This document shows positions 25,361 through 33,636 of a DNA stretch of 64,000 nucleotides, in pieces; positions within the stretch are counted from its first letter, which is position 1; every line of letters begins with the position of its first letter. A program made the translations under genes and the position numbers. The notes below the pieces were generated by a model that saw only the letters and a program-made list of their open reading frames with translations, made no database searches and was not told where the DNA came from. This stretch comes from Lachnospiraceae bacterium (GTDB taxonomy: Bacteria; Bacillota; Clostridia; Lachnospirales; Lachnospiraceae), in NCBI GenBank assembly GCA_016282915.1, contig JAEELW010000144.1, forward strand, positions 1 through 64,000. Reading direction: 5' to 3'.

Positions 25361-28144
25361 TCAATACAGCTGCCGGATCAGTTCCATCGCCTCATCATAT
25401 TCAAAGTCCGCCACTGCCCGTTTCACCTCCAGCAGCTGGCGGCGTATCCCCTCGTCCATGGGATAGGTCAGCAGGTTATCGATCTTGCGCGCCGCTTCGG
25501 ACTGCTCCAGAAGTTCAAGGCTGCCCTGCAATGCATGCAGCATATTGGAAAACTCTTCCCAGGAAAGCTCCTCTTCCCGGATCTGGATGATCTCCTCACG
25601 CAGCATACCCGCATCGCTCAGAGCCTCACGTATCGCATCCAGCATCTTTTCATACTGTGAAACCAGGAAGAAGCCTTCGCGGTCGATGACATCCACCTTT
25701 CCGTCACGCCCCGCATATTCCTGAAGCCGCGCCAGTTCGGACAGGTGCCCCGCGCCGATCCCGGCCATCAGGCTCTTCAGCGCATGCACCTCATAGATAT
25801 ACTGACGGTAATTTCTCGACGAAAGGCAGTCCCGGAGGCGCTGTACATGTCCCGGTCCGTCGTCGCAGATATATTTGAGGATCTGCAGATAACGTCCCGT
25901 ATCCTGTCCGTAATTCTTCAGGCCCTCATCCACATCTACACCGGGCAGGCTGATCCTCACATCACTGTAATCCTCGTTTTCATCGCTGCGGTCCACAAAA
26001 TGGATGATATCCGCAGGCAGGAATTTTTTCAGCACTGCCTCCATGCTGGACAGCGCGATGGGCTTGGAGATGTATTCCTGGAATCCGTTCTGCAGAAACA
26101 TCTCCCGCGTACCGCTGATGGCATTGGCCGTAAGGGCGATGACCGGAAGGCTCCGTATACCGGGATCACGGTGCGCACGGATCCTCGCCGTAGTTTCGAT
26201 ACCGTCCATCTCCGGCATCATCTGGTCCATCAATACCATATGGTAATTGTTCTTTTCCAGCTTCTCCAGGCACTCCCGGCCGCTCATGGCGGTATCCACA
26301 CGCACCTGGTACATGTTCAGTATGCCCTGCGCCACCTTGATGTTGGTGATATTATCATCCACCACGAGGATCTTTGCAAGGGGAGCGATAAAACTCTTGC
26401 GTTCATGTTCCGCCTGTATGGGCAGCTCCAGATAATCATAATTGCCGAGCGGCGAAGGATCCGCGATCTTCTGACGGTAATGGAAGGAAAACACGCTCCC
26501 GATCCCGTAGGTACTCTTGACGGAGATGCCGCCGCCCATGCCTTCCACCAGGCGCTTGCAGATGGCCAGGCCCAGGCCGGTTCCCTCTATGGTACGGTTC
26601 TTGATCATATCCGCACGCTGGAAACTGTCAAAAAGGGTCGGCAGGCTTTCCTCGCGGATACCGCTTCCGGTATCCTCCACCGAGACCTTCACCACCGCTT
26701 CGTCACCGTCCGCTTCCCAGTCCACGTTCACGCGTATGTATCCGCGGTTCGTATACTTGGCGGCGTTGGTCAGGATATTGGAATAGATCTGTCTTATGCG
26801 GGTCTCATCCCCGAGAAAGCAGCGGGGCAGCGACTCCTTCACATGAACGATCAGTTCCACGTTCTTGTCCGCAAGCCGCAGGAGGATCATATTGCTGCAG
26901 ATATCCTTCAGTACCAGTCCCAGATTGTATTCCGATTCCGTGATCTCCACCTTGCCCGTTTCGATCTTGGAGAAGTCGAGGATACCGTTGATGATGGAAA
27001 GCAGGGTATTGCTGGCGTTGCGGATATTGTTCGCATTCTCCTCGACATGGCTGTTGATGTTGTCGTTGAGGATCAGTTCCGTCATACCGATGATGGCATT
27101 CATGGGCGTACGGATCTCATGGCTCATATTCGCCAGAAAGACCGATTTGGCCTGGTTGGCTTTTTCCGCTTCGTTCTTCAGCTCGATCAGCCGGTTCGTG
27201 AATTCATGTTCTTCCGTTTTGTCCACGATCCAGATCGTGGTCCCCTTACAGGTCTCCCTGTCGTAAAAAGGCACCAGGGAGATCAGAAACTGCCGGTCGG
27301 CAACGGTGATCTCCTGTTTATCACTCTTTTTCAGCCGGTCGACCACAGCCTCCCTCGTAGCTTCGTAATTGAGCTCCGGAAATATCTCGCTGGCCTTTTC
27401 ATTTACGAAGAGGATACGGTCCATCGCATCGATCACGACAAAGGCATCTTCGATGGTCTCGATGATATCGTCCCGCGCCATGATCATGGAATCAAACATG
27501 CGGTAGCGGAAGACCAGCCCCACTACCAGCACCCAGCAGAGGATCACCACAAAAGTGATCAGCTCCGTAAAGTGCACGGCAAGCAGGAGATGCAGCCAGA
27601 TCCCTACGGGCGGGATCAGCTGAAGAAAGGCCAGCCAGCGGGTGCCGCTGTTGGTCTCAAGCATCTTGTTACGATAATAACGGTAGGTGATATAGAAGCC
27701 GAAAACAGAGATCGCCGAAGTGATGGACGCAAACATATAAAGCAGCGGATGGATCTCGATCATACCGGTATAAATCTGCTCTTTTGCAAAAAGATCCACG
27801 CCCATGGCCGGCAGCGAAATGACCAGCACGCTGTGGACCAGCAGATAGACCAGGAAAGGCACGCCGATCAGGGAAGGGGTTTCCACGCCGCAGGCACGGA
27901 TCGAGAAAAAGACCAGTGCCACAACAAAAGCGCATACCGCCATCCACTGAAGCTGCTGTGAGATCAGCACATTCCCTTCCCCGCTCCCCCACAGGGAGAA
28001 GCTCTGTCCGAGAAGGCCAAGCAGCACGGAGATCCCCGTAAAATTCAGGCTTTTCTGAACATGCGAGGGTTCACCGATATTGATCAGGATCATTGTAAAC
28101 AGCCAGCCCAGACCGGCCGTGATACAAAGCAGCTGAAAAACCAT
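25361..28144 (-). CDS. 7TM hybrid sensor histidine kinase (PAS-HisKA-HATPase-REC-HPt)
   Basis: The 927-residue protein starts at the ATG at 28144 (AAAGGAAG upstream). Seven hydrophobic segments fill residues 1 to about 215 in the 7TMR-HisK pattern. A PAS domain follows (FVVIDAMDRILFVNEKASEI), then the phosphorylatable histidine in FLANMSHEIRTPMNAIIG, an ATPase domain (NILTNAAKYT, DTGSGI, GTGLGLAICKRLVEGMGG), a receiver domain (ILVVDDN, LMDQMMPEMDGI, ALTANAI, ISKPI) and an HPt domain with VHALKSLMAGIGA. It should run an internal His-Asp-His relay, but no partner response regulator is adjacent. The signal is unknown. Confidence 0.93.
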   Translation of the reverse strand: MVFQLLCITAGLGWLFTMILINIGEPSHVQKSLNFTGISVLLGLLGQSFSLWGSGEGNVLISQQLQWMAVCAFVVALVFFSIRACGVETPSLIGVPFLVYLLVHSVLVISLPAMGVDLFAKEQIYTGMIEIHPLLYMFASITSAISVFGFYITYRYYRNKMLETNSGTRWLAFLQLIPPVGIWLHLLLAVHFTELITFVVILCWVLVVGLVFRYRMFDSMIMARDDIIETIEDAFVVIDAMDRILFVNEKASEIFPELNYEATREAVVDRLKKSDKQEITVADRQFLISLVPFYDRETCKGTTIWIVDKTEEHEFTNRLIELKNEAEKANQAKSVFLANMSHEIRTPMNAIIGMTELILNDNINSHVEENANNIRNASNTLLSIINGILDFSKIETGKVEITESEYNLGLVLKDICSNMILLRLADKNVELIVHVKESLPRCFLGDETRIRQIYSNILTNAAKYTNRGYIRVNVDWEADGDEAVVKVSVEDTGSGIREESLPTLFDSFQRADMIKNRTIEGTGLGLAICKRLVEGMGGGISVKSTYGIGSVFSFHYRQKIADPSPLGNYDYLELPIQAEHERKSFIAPLAKILVVDDNITNIKVAQGILNMYQVRVDTAMSGRECLEKLEKNNYHMVLMDQMMPEMDGIETTARIRAHRDPGIRSLPVIALTANAISGTREMFLQNGFQEYISKPIALSSMEAVLKKFLPADIIHFVDRSDENEDYSDVRISLPGVDVDEGLKNYGQDTGRYLQILKYICDDGPGHVQRLRDCLSSRNYRQYIYEVHALKSLMAGIGAGHLSELARLQEYAGRDGKVDVIDREGFFLVSQYEKMLDAIREALSDAGMLREEIIQIREEELSWEEFSNMLHALQGSLELLEQSEAARKIDNLLTYPMDEGIRRQLLEVKRAVADFEYDEAMELIRQLY

Positions 28145-28164
28145 GATCTTCCTTTCGCTTTTGC

Positions 28165-28204
28165 TTGACAATTTCCACAACGCCAAGTATAATCTTCGTT
28201 GTGG
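28165..28204 (+). promoter_or_regulatory. Perfect consensus promoter of tRNA-Trp with overlapping inverted repeat
   Basis: TTGACA (28165-28170), exactly 17 bp, TATAAT (28188-28193). An inverted repeat CCACAACG (28175-28182) and CGTTGTGG (28197-28204) flanks the -10 element symmetrically, like an operator. The promoter diverges from the histidine kinase gene, which starts 20 bp away on the other strand. Confidence 0.9.
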
Positions 28205-28224
28205 CGTGTGAGCGCGGCACATAA

Positions 28225-28295
28225 AGGGGATTAGTTAAACGGTTTAACATCGGTCTCCAAAACCGTCGAAGAGGGTTCGACTCCTTCATCCCCTG
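28225..28295 (+). tRNA. tRNA-Trp (anticodon CCA)
   Basis: A 71-nt tRNA without encoded 3' CCA: acceptor AGGGGAT/ATCCCCT, anticodon loop CTCCAAA giving CCA, GGTTCGACTC T-arm, and discriminator G, as expected for tryptophan. Confidence 0.95.
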
Positions 28296-28302
28296 CTGAG
28301 AT

Positions 28303-28331
28303 AAGGGATCCTTTCAAAGGATTCCTTTTTT
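28303..28331 (+). terminator. Terminator of tRNA-Trp
   Basis: AAGGGATCCTTT pairs with AAAGGATTCCTT (loop CAA region) and runs into TTTTTT just after the tRNA. Confidence 0.85.
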
Positions 28332-30261
28332 ATGTTTCCGATAGTTCCTCCTCGAGTTTTTCCCACTCCGCAAGCCAGGCTTCCTCCTGTGCGGCCGCCT
28401 CGTCCAGCTTCTGCTGGATCTCCTGGAGCTTCTCATAATCGCTGGCCCAGCGCGGGTCGGCAAGTTCCGCTTCCAGTCCGGCTTTTTTCCCGTCATTTTC
28501 CTGAAGGAGTTCCTCCAGCCGCTTCTGTCTGCGCTCGGCCCGGGCACGTTCCTTCCCCGGATTCCCTTTCTTTACCGGAGGGGCAGCCGCTGCCGTTTCT
28601 TCTTCCTTCTCATGTCCGTCGATCTTCCAGACCGCGGAAGCCTCCAGGATCTTTTCCTTCCCGTAATGCCGCTCATATTCTTCGTAGCCGAAAGGAAAAT
28701 ACTCGGCCTCGCCGGGCTTGAAGATCAGCAGCTCATCCGCAAGACGCCGTATCAGATAACGGTCATGGGAAACAAAGACCAGCGTTCCGGTATAAGACGA
28801 GAGCATCTCCTCCAGCGCTTCTTTTCCGACGATATCCATATGGTTCGTCGGCTCATCCAGAAGCAGCAGGTTCGGCCTGGTCTGCAGAAGCTTTGCCAGT
28901 GCAAGCCGCACCCTCTCGCCTCCGGAGATCTCGGATACGTTTTTGTATACATCGTCCCCGCTGAAAAGGAAGCCTCCCAGCACGGAACGCACCTCCGTCT
29001 CCGTCATGGACGGGTATTCATCCCAGAATTCGTCGAGCACGGTCTTCGTACTCTGGCTGCGGGCCATCTGCTGCTCAAAATATGCCACATCCACGGCATA
29101 GCCGAAGCTGTACTTTCCGCTCTTTTTCGGGATCTTTCCCATGATCGTACGCAGAAAAGTGGACTTTCCCAGCCCGTTTCCCCCGATGATCCCGAGCTTT
29201 TTTCCCTTTTGAAGATTCAGATTTACACGGCACAGGCTCTCTTCATAACCGATGCCGAGGTTTTCCACGATCAGGACATCGCGTCCGCTCTGCCGCAGGG
29301 GTTCACTCAGCCCGTGGAAAGCCCGCAGATCTTCTTCCTCCGGCTTTTCCACCACTTCCATGCGCTCGATGGCCTTGCGCTTGGAACGCGCCATGGCCGC
29401 CTTCGTCGGCTTTCCGATAAAGTGATCCGCAATGGTCTGAAGCCTTTCCTTTTCTTTCTGCTGCGCCAGGTATTCCTTTTTCTGATGCTCGTAACGTTCT
29501 TTCTTCTGGCGGACGTAATCGCTGTAATTACCGAAATAGCGTGTGACATGCCCGCGTTCGATCTCGTAAACCGTCTCGGCTACACGGTCCAGGAACAGAC
29601 GGTCGTGGCTCACCACCACCACAGCCCGAGGATATTCCGCGATATAGCCTTCCAGCCATGCGATGGTAGAGATATCCAGATGGTTCGTGGGCTCGTCCAG
29701 GAGCAGGATATCGGGCCGTGTCAGCAGCAGCTTGATAAAGGCGATCTTGGTCCTCTGACCGCCGGAAAAAGACGAAAGAGCTCTGTCCTCATCCTCTTTC
29801 GAAAAACCGAAACGCGAAAAAAGCTGCTCATAATCCTTTTCGTAACGGTAACCGCCGAGATACGAAAAGCGTTCCTCCAGTGCGGCATATTCTTCCGCAA
29901 GCTTCTCGTCCCCGCCGGCGGAAAGCTTTTCCAGCAGCGTATCCATACGCGCCTTCAGTTCCAGCACCGGTGCAAAGACACTGCGCAGCTCATCCCCCAG
30001 ACTGGCTTCTTCATTGGCAAAGGTCATCTGGGAGAGCCAGCCTATGGTCGGATCTCCTGTCCGCACAACGGAAGGAAGATCGTCGGAATCCCTGGGCTGC
30101 GGTGTCAGCTCTCCGGTGATCAGTTTTAAGAGCGTAGTCTTTCCGCAGCCGTTTCTGCCTACAACGGCGATCTTTTCCTCTTTACGGATGTCAAAATGAA
30201 CATCCTCAAGGATCGGATCGCCGCCATACGAAACATCTGCGTTTTGAATAGATATCAGCAT
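28330..30261 (-). CDS. ABC-F family ATPase (translation factor type)
   Basis: The 643-residue protein has two ABC cassettes without membrane segments: GRNGCGKTT, SSFSGGQRTK and ILLLDEPTNHLD in the first, GGNGLGKST, ISGGERVRLALAKL and LLLLDEPTNHMD in the second, joined by a charged linker, and a C-terminal coiled coil (about 555-640). ABC-F proteins bind the ribosomal E site and relieve stalling or antibiotic blockage; this one resembles the Uup/YdiF housekeeping type rather than a specific resistance factor. The ATG at 30261 is five bases after the preceding stop codon, with only a weak ribosome binding site, so translation is probably coupled. Confidence 0.9.
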   Translation of the reverse strand: MLISIQNADVSYGGDPILEDVHFDIRKEEKIAVVGRNGCGKTTLLKLITGELTPQPRDSDDLPSVVRTGDPTIGWLSQMTFANEEASLGDELRSVFAPVLELKARMDTLLEKLSAGGDEKLAEEYAALEERFSYLGGYRYEKDYEQLFSRFGFSKEDEDRALSSFSGGQRTKIAFIKLLLTRPDILLLDEPTNHLDISTIAWLEGYIAEYPRAVVVVSHDRLFLDRVAETVYEIERGHVTRYFGNYSDYVRQKKERYEHQKKEYLAQQKEKERLQTIADHFIGKPTKAAMARSKRKAIERMEVVEKPEEEDLRAFHGLSEPLRQSGRDVLIVENLGIGYEESLCRVNLNLQKGKKLGIIGGNGLGKSTFLRTIMGKIPKKSGKYSFGYAVDVAYFEQQMARSQSTKTVLDEFWDEYPSMTETEVRSVLGGFLFSGDDVYKNVSEISGGERVRLALAKLLQTRPNLLLLDEPTNHMDIVGKEALEEMLSSYTGTLVFVSHDRYLIRRLADELLIFKPGEAEYFPFGYEEYERHYGKEKILEASAVWKIDGHEKEEETAAAAPPVKKGNPGKERARAERRQKRLEELLQENDGKKAGLEAELADPRWASDYEKLQEIQQKLDEAAAQEEAWLAEWEKLEEELSET

Positions 30262-30266
30262 ATCTT

Positions 30267-30689
30267 TTAGAACTTGGTATAGATCTCCGTGTCGATGGAA
30301 TCCTGTCCGTCACGGTAAGCAAAGCTGATGGGCGGTGTCTGGATGTTGAGTCCCACCATGGCCGAAACGATACGGATCTTCTCATTGACCGAGAGCATCA
30401 CATCGTTCACATAGTTTTTCTTGATCACATCATCGAGATTGTCCACAAAGGTGCTCACACTGATGGGAGTGAGGGTTTCCAGTTCCATGGAGACCGCCTT
30501 CTTTTCCTCATCCGCCACCTCAAAGTGAACGATGACCATCGCCGTGGTAGGCGCCGCCGGATTCAGGCGCACTGCAAGCTGCGTCTTCACTCCCAGCTTG
30601 ATCTGCTCGCCGGGCTTGGCGGTGAAATTGTTCTCATACTTCAGCGATCTGATATTGGTTGCTGCGATACTTACTTTTACGTCCTTCAT
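30267..30689 (-). CDS. Small conserved protein, possibly SecB-like fold
   Basis: The 140-residue acidic protein begins behind AGAGGAGAAAAAA. Its first 85 residues alternate like beta strands (VKVSIAATNIRSLKYENNF, KTQLAVRLNP, AMVIVHFEVADEEKKAVSME), followed by helix and a C-terminal IVSAMVGLNIQTPPISFAY, which is reminiscent of the G-x-P-PI/V-NF end of SecB-like chaperones. The SecB-like idea is weak. It sits tightly between the Mrp gene and the ABC-F gene, five bases from the latter, suggesting a shared transcript and perhaps a role in nascent-chain or ribosome handling. Confidence 0.6.
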   Translation of the reverse strand: MKDVKVSIAATNIRSLKYENNFTAKPGEQIKLGVKTQLAVRLNPAAPTTAMVIVHFEVADEEKKAVSMELETLTPISVSTFVDNLDDVIKKNYVNDVMLSVNEKIRIVSAMVGLNIQTPPISFAYRDGQDSIDTEIYTKF

Positions 30690-30788
30690 TTTTTTCTCCT
30701 CTTTTTCCGGTTTATTTTTTCCGACTCCTGCGGATGTCCTCCGGGAGTATCGGGTTCCTTCCTAAAATTTTATCCCTCTCTGCGCAGT

Positions 30789-31628
30789 TCAGCTTTCCAG
30801 TTCCGCTTCGATCTCGCCCGCAAAAGTTCCGAGCAGGGACGCATCCAGCTCGTCTCCCCGACCTTCGTCGCAGAGCGCCGCATTGGCGGGGAGTATGGGC
30901 AGGCTCATCACATGTTCGATCCCGTATCCCGCCGCCACCTCACGGGCATGGCTCTTTCCGAAGAACTCATGACGTTTTCCACAGTCGGGGCAGTCGAAAT
31001 AGGCCATGTTTTCCACCAGTCCCAGAATGGGAACATTCATGGCCTGGGCCATATGCACGGCCTTTGCCACCACCATGGAGACCAGCTCCTGCGGTGATGT
31101 CACCACCACGATCCCGTCCACCGGCAGCGACTGGAATACCGTAAGAGGTACGTCGCCGGTACCGGGAGGCATATCCAGCAGGAGATAATCCAGTTCTCCC
31201 CAGGCCACTTCGGTCCAAAACTGCCGCACCGTGGAGGAAATGATGGGACCGCGCCAGATCACGGGGTCCTCTTCATGCTCCAGCAGCATATTGATGCTCA
31301 TGATCTTTAAGCCGCCGGCAGTTTCCTTCGGTAATACCGCCTTTCCGTCGCTGTCCGCTCCGCCATGGATGCCGTACATCCTGGCGATGGAAGGTCCTGT
31401 GATATCCGCATCCAGTATCCCCGCTTTTTTCCCCGAAGCACGCAGCGCATTGGCCAGCAGGGCGCAGATCTGGGATTTGCCCACACCGCCCTTTCCGCTG
31501 ATCACCGCGATCAGGCGTTTTACCGAGGAGCCTTCGTTACAGGCATCTTTTGCAAGCGGATCCTTTCTGGAGGGGCAGCCGCTCACGCCGCAGCTGCCGC
31601 AGTCGCTTTTATTGCAATCTTCACTCAT
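30789..31628 (-). CDS. Mrp/NBP35-family iron-sulfur cluster carrier ATPase
   Basis: The 279-residue P-loop protein carries a deviant Walker A GKGGVGKS, a switch region LDADITGPSIARMYG and LLDMPPGTGDVPLTV, all typical of Mrp/ApbC/NBP35 proteins that assemble or carry Fe-S clusters. An N-terminal cysteine-rich stretch (CNKSDCGSCGVSGC) resembles the NBP35 ferredoxin-like motif, and a C-terminal CPDC (in YFDCPDCGKRHEFFG) is the bridging-cluster motif. The start ATG follows AAGGAACGAT, eight bases after cheC. It probably supplies clusters to anaerobic metalloenzymes. Confidence 0.92.
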   Translation of the reverse strand: MSEDCNKSDCGSCGVSGCPSRKDPLAKDACNEGSSVKRLIAVISGKGGVGKSQICALLANALRASGKKAGILDADITGPSIARMYGIHGGADSDGKAVLPKETAGGLKIMSINMLLEHEEDPVIWRGPIISSTVRQFWTEVAWGELDYLLLDMPPGTGDVPLTVFQSLPVDGIVVVTSPQELVSMVVAKAVHMAQAMNVPILGLVENMAYFDCPDCGKRHEFFGKSHAREVAAGYGIEHVMSLPILPANAALCDEGRGDELDASLLGTFAGEIEAELES

Positions 31629-31636
31629 ATCGTTCC

Positions 31637-32299
31637 TTAAAAAGGCGAAGCCGCCTCATTCTGGTTTTTCTTTACGATGAACAGATCCGCTATGGCTTTT
31701 GCAAGGCGGAAAGGATAAAGCTGAAGCATATTTGTGGTGATCAGTTTACCCATCCTCACTTCAAAGCCGATCTGTACAAAGCGTTCTTCCTTCGGAAATG
31801 CATCATTCAGGTACTCACAGGGAGCCACCTCGAAGGTCTTGGGCGTGGAAATATCCACCAGCTTGTTGATCATCATGCCCATGGCCGTTGCCGCGCTGCC
31901 CATCATCTGGTTCATGGATTCGCTCACGGCGCTCATATGCAGTTCCGACACATCCTGTTCAAAAAACATCCCGTGACCGTCGCTGCCCATCATCAGGTCC
32001 GTCATGATCTTTACATCATCTTCCCTCAGAAAGAGCACGCTGTAGCCGTCCAGGCCCTTCACATAGTCCACACGGGTCACAAAGGTCTTTACCGGCAGGC
32101 TCTCAACGATCTCGCCTTTATTCTTGATCTCCACCAGCGGGGTCGAGATATCGATATCATTATGCAGAAGCACACTGAGCGCAGTTACGGCATTACCGAG
32201 AGTGATATTGGCCACCTCGCCGATCGCAGAGATCTCCATCTCGTTAAATCCCATCTGCTCTGCCTTTTGCCGCGCCGCTTCGATCAAAGCCTTATCCAT
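31637..32299 (-). CDS. cheC: CheC-family CheY-P phosphatase
   Basis: The protein (220 residues from the ATG at 32299) has the duplicated CheC active-site motif E-x2-N: SAIGEVANITLGNAVTAL near the start and SAVSESMNQMMGSAATAM in the middle, each followed by DISTP. Both sites are intact. CheC dephosphorylates CheY-P in chemotaxis; no SpoA domain follows, so it is not FliY. I prefer the internal start because a promoter ends right at the upstream ATG (32344) and GGAGG lies in front of 32299. It leads a transcript with mrp and the ABC-F gene, and no other chemotaxis gene is near. Confidence 0.8.
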   Translation of the reverse strand: MDKALIEAARQKAEQMGFNEMEISAIGEVANITLGNAVTALSVLLHNDIDISTPLVEIKNKGEIVESLPVKTFVTRVDYVKGLDGYSVLFLREDDVKIMTDLMMGSDGHGMFFEQDVSELHMSAVSESMNQMMGSAATAMGMMINKLVDISTPKTFEVAPCEYLNDAFPKEERFVQIGFEVRMGKLITTNMLQLYPFRLAKAIADLFIVKKNQNEAASPF

Positions 32300-32347
32300 A
32301 CCGTCTTCATCCTCCGTACGCATTTCAAACCCAACAGGTAGCATTTA

Positions 32348-32377
32348 TTTTACCACAGACCCTACCCTTTTCGCAAG
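32348..32377 (-). promoter_or_regulatory. Promoter of cheC unit
   Basis: On the minus strand TTGCGA (32377-32372), 18 bp, TAAAAT (32353-32348). Initiation would be at about 32341-32344, which rules out the ATG at 32344 as the main start. Confidence 0.55.
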
Positions 32378-32433
32378 GTATTTGTTCGTTACTGTTTCCA
32401 GTTCGCTGCTGTTCGGCCCCGCTTCCCCCGCCC

Positions 32434-32462
32434 TTGCGTTTCCGGGCCCCGGGGGGTATAAT
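32434..32462 (+). promoter_or_regulatory. Promoter of the DUF5050-type gene
   Basis: TTGCGT (32434-32439), 17 bp of very GC-rich spacer, TATAAT (32457-32462). The leader contains a GCGGGGGC...GCCCCC hairpin. Confidence 0.7.
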
Positions 32463-32570
32463 TTATGCGGGGGCACAGAGCATTTACGCCCCCTGATCAC
32501 ACGGCTGCCTGAGCTCTGGGGGCGCTTCCTGCCGCCCGTTGAAACAGGCTCCGCACAGGAGGATTCCTTC

Positions 32571-33629
32571 ATGGGACGCACCGGAAAACGTTTCCTGGCC
32601 GCAGGCATCGCGCTGGGCCTGATCATATTGGTCGCCGTGCTCCGTCTTGCCGGTAAGAGCGCGGCCGCCATCCCCAAAAACCCTCCCGGCACCACGGGAA
32701 GTTCCGCGGGAAACCTGTATAACGGCGGAAGCTTCTGCGAATCCGACGGGATCGTCTTTTTTTCCAATCCTTACGACGGCGGCAGCATCTATGCCATGAA
32801 CCCCGACCAGAGCGGTATCCGCAAGGTAGTCACGGCCGACGCTTCGCTGATCAACTGCGCCGGGGGCTATCTGTATTATTTTTCCGCCTCTTCCGCCGGT
32901 CAGTCCGGTCTGGGCTACGTGCGTGACGGCCGCGGGATCTACCGGGTGGACAGCGCCGGAAAACGGAACATCCTCCTGAAACAGATCACCACCGATACGC
33001 TGCTGCTCTACGGAAACGAACTGCTCTACACCAATTTTACCGAAGATGAAAAGAAACAGAGCGCCGTGGTCACGCTCAGCAGCATCTCCATCGACGGGGA
33101 AACGGAAAGGCCTCTGCTCTCCGAGCATCCGAAACTGGGCTGTGTCGTCGGGACCGAGGTCTGGTATGCCGGGATGGACGGGGATCATCACCTGCATGCC
33201 CTGGATCCTCTCAGCATCTCCAAGCGAGAGGTCACGTCCCTAAACATGTACGAGCCCGATGAGGACAACGGACTCGTGTATTTTCTGGATATGGATGACG
33301 ATATGCACCTGAAGGTCTGGTCTTCTTCCGACAATTCCGTCCGGATCATAAGTGAAGAGCGTATCGAAACTTTCAACCGTTACGGCGATACCATCTATTA
33401 CCAGACCATCGATGAAAGCGGTGCAAACAACTATGCCTTCAAGCGTATCCGTACGGACGGGAGCGGCGAAGAAGTGATCTACGAAGGTGTGGTCCGCGAT
33501 ATCCAGGTTACTTCGCAGTATGTATATTTCCGGGACTACAAAGCGGATCTGCCGATCTACCAGCTTGCTCCCGGAGCAAGTTCCATCGGCGTCTTCAGCG
33601 GTGCCGCCGATGCGGTGGCTGCTCCCTGA
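32571..33629 (+). CDS. Membrane-anchored beta-propeller-like protein (DUF5050 type)
   Basis: The 352-residue protein starts at the ATG at 32571 with AGGAGG seven bases upstream. One N-terminal hydrophobic segment (FLAAGIALGLIILVAVLRLA) anchors it, and the rest faces outward. Repeated motifs such as YLYYFSA, IYRVD, LLYTNFTEDE, GLVYFLDMDDD, TIYYQTIDES and YVYFRDY recur about every 40-50 residues, the pattern of DUF5050/propeller modules of Clostridial surface proteins. No enzymatic motif is visible. It is a single-gene unit with its own promoter, and its terminator lies inside the convergent folB-folK gene. Confidence 0.75.
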   Translation: MGRTGKRFLAAGIALGLIILVAVLRLAGKSAAAIPKNPPGTTGSSAGNLYNGGSFCESDGIVFFSNPYDGGSIYAMNPDQSGIRKVVTADASLINCAGGYLYYFSASSAGQSGLGYVRDGRGIYRVDSAGKRNILLKQITTDTLLLYGNELLYTNFTEDEKKQSAVVTLSSISIDGETERPLLSEHPKLGCVVGTEVWYAGMDGDHHLHALDPLSISKREVTSLNMYEPDEDNGLVYFLDMDDDMHLKVWSSSDNSVRIISEERIETFNRYGDTIYYQTIDESGANNYAFKRIRTDGSGEEVIYEGVVRDIQVTSQYVYFRDYKADLPIYQLAPGASSIGVFSGAADAVAAP

Positions 33630-33636
33630 CCCTGCA

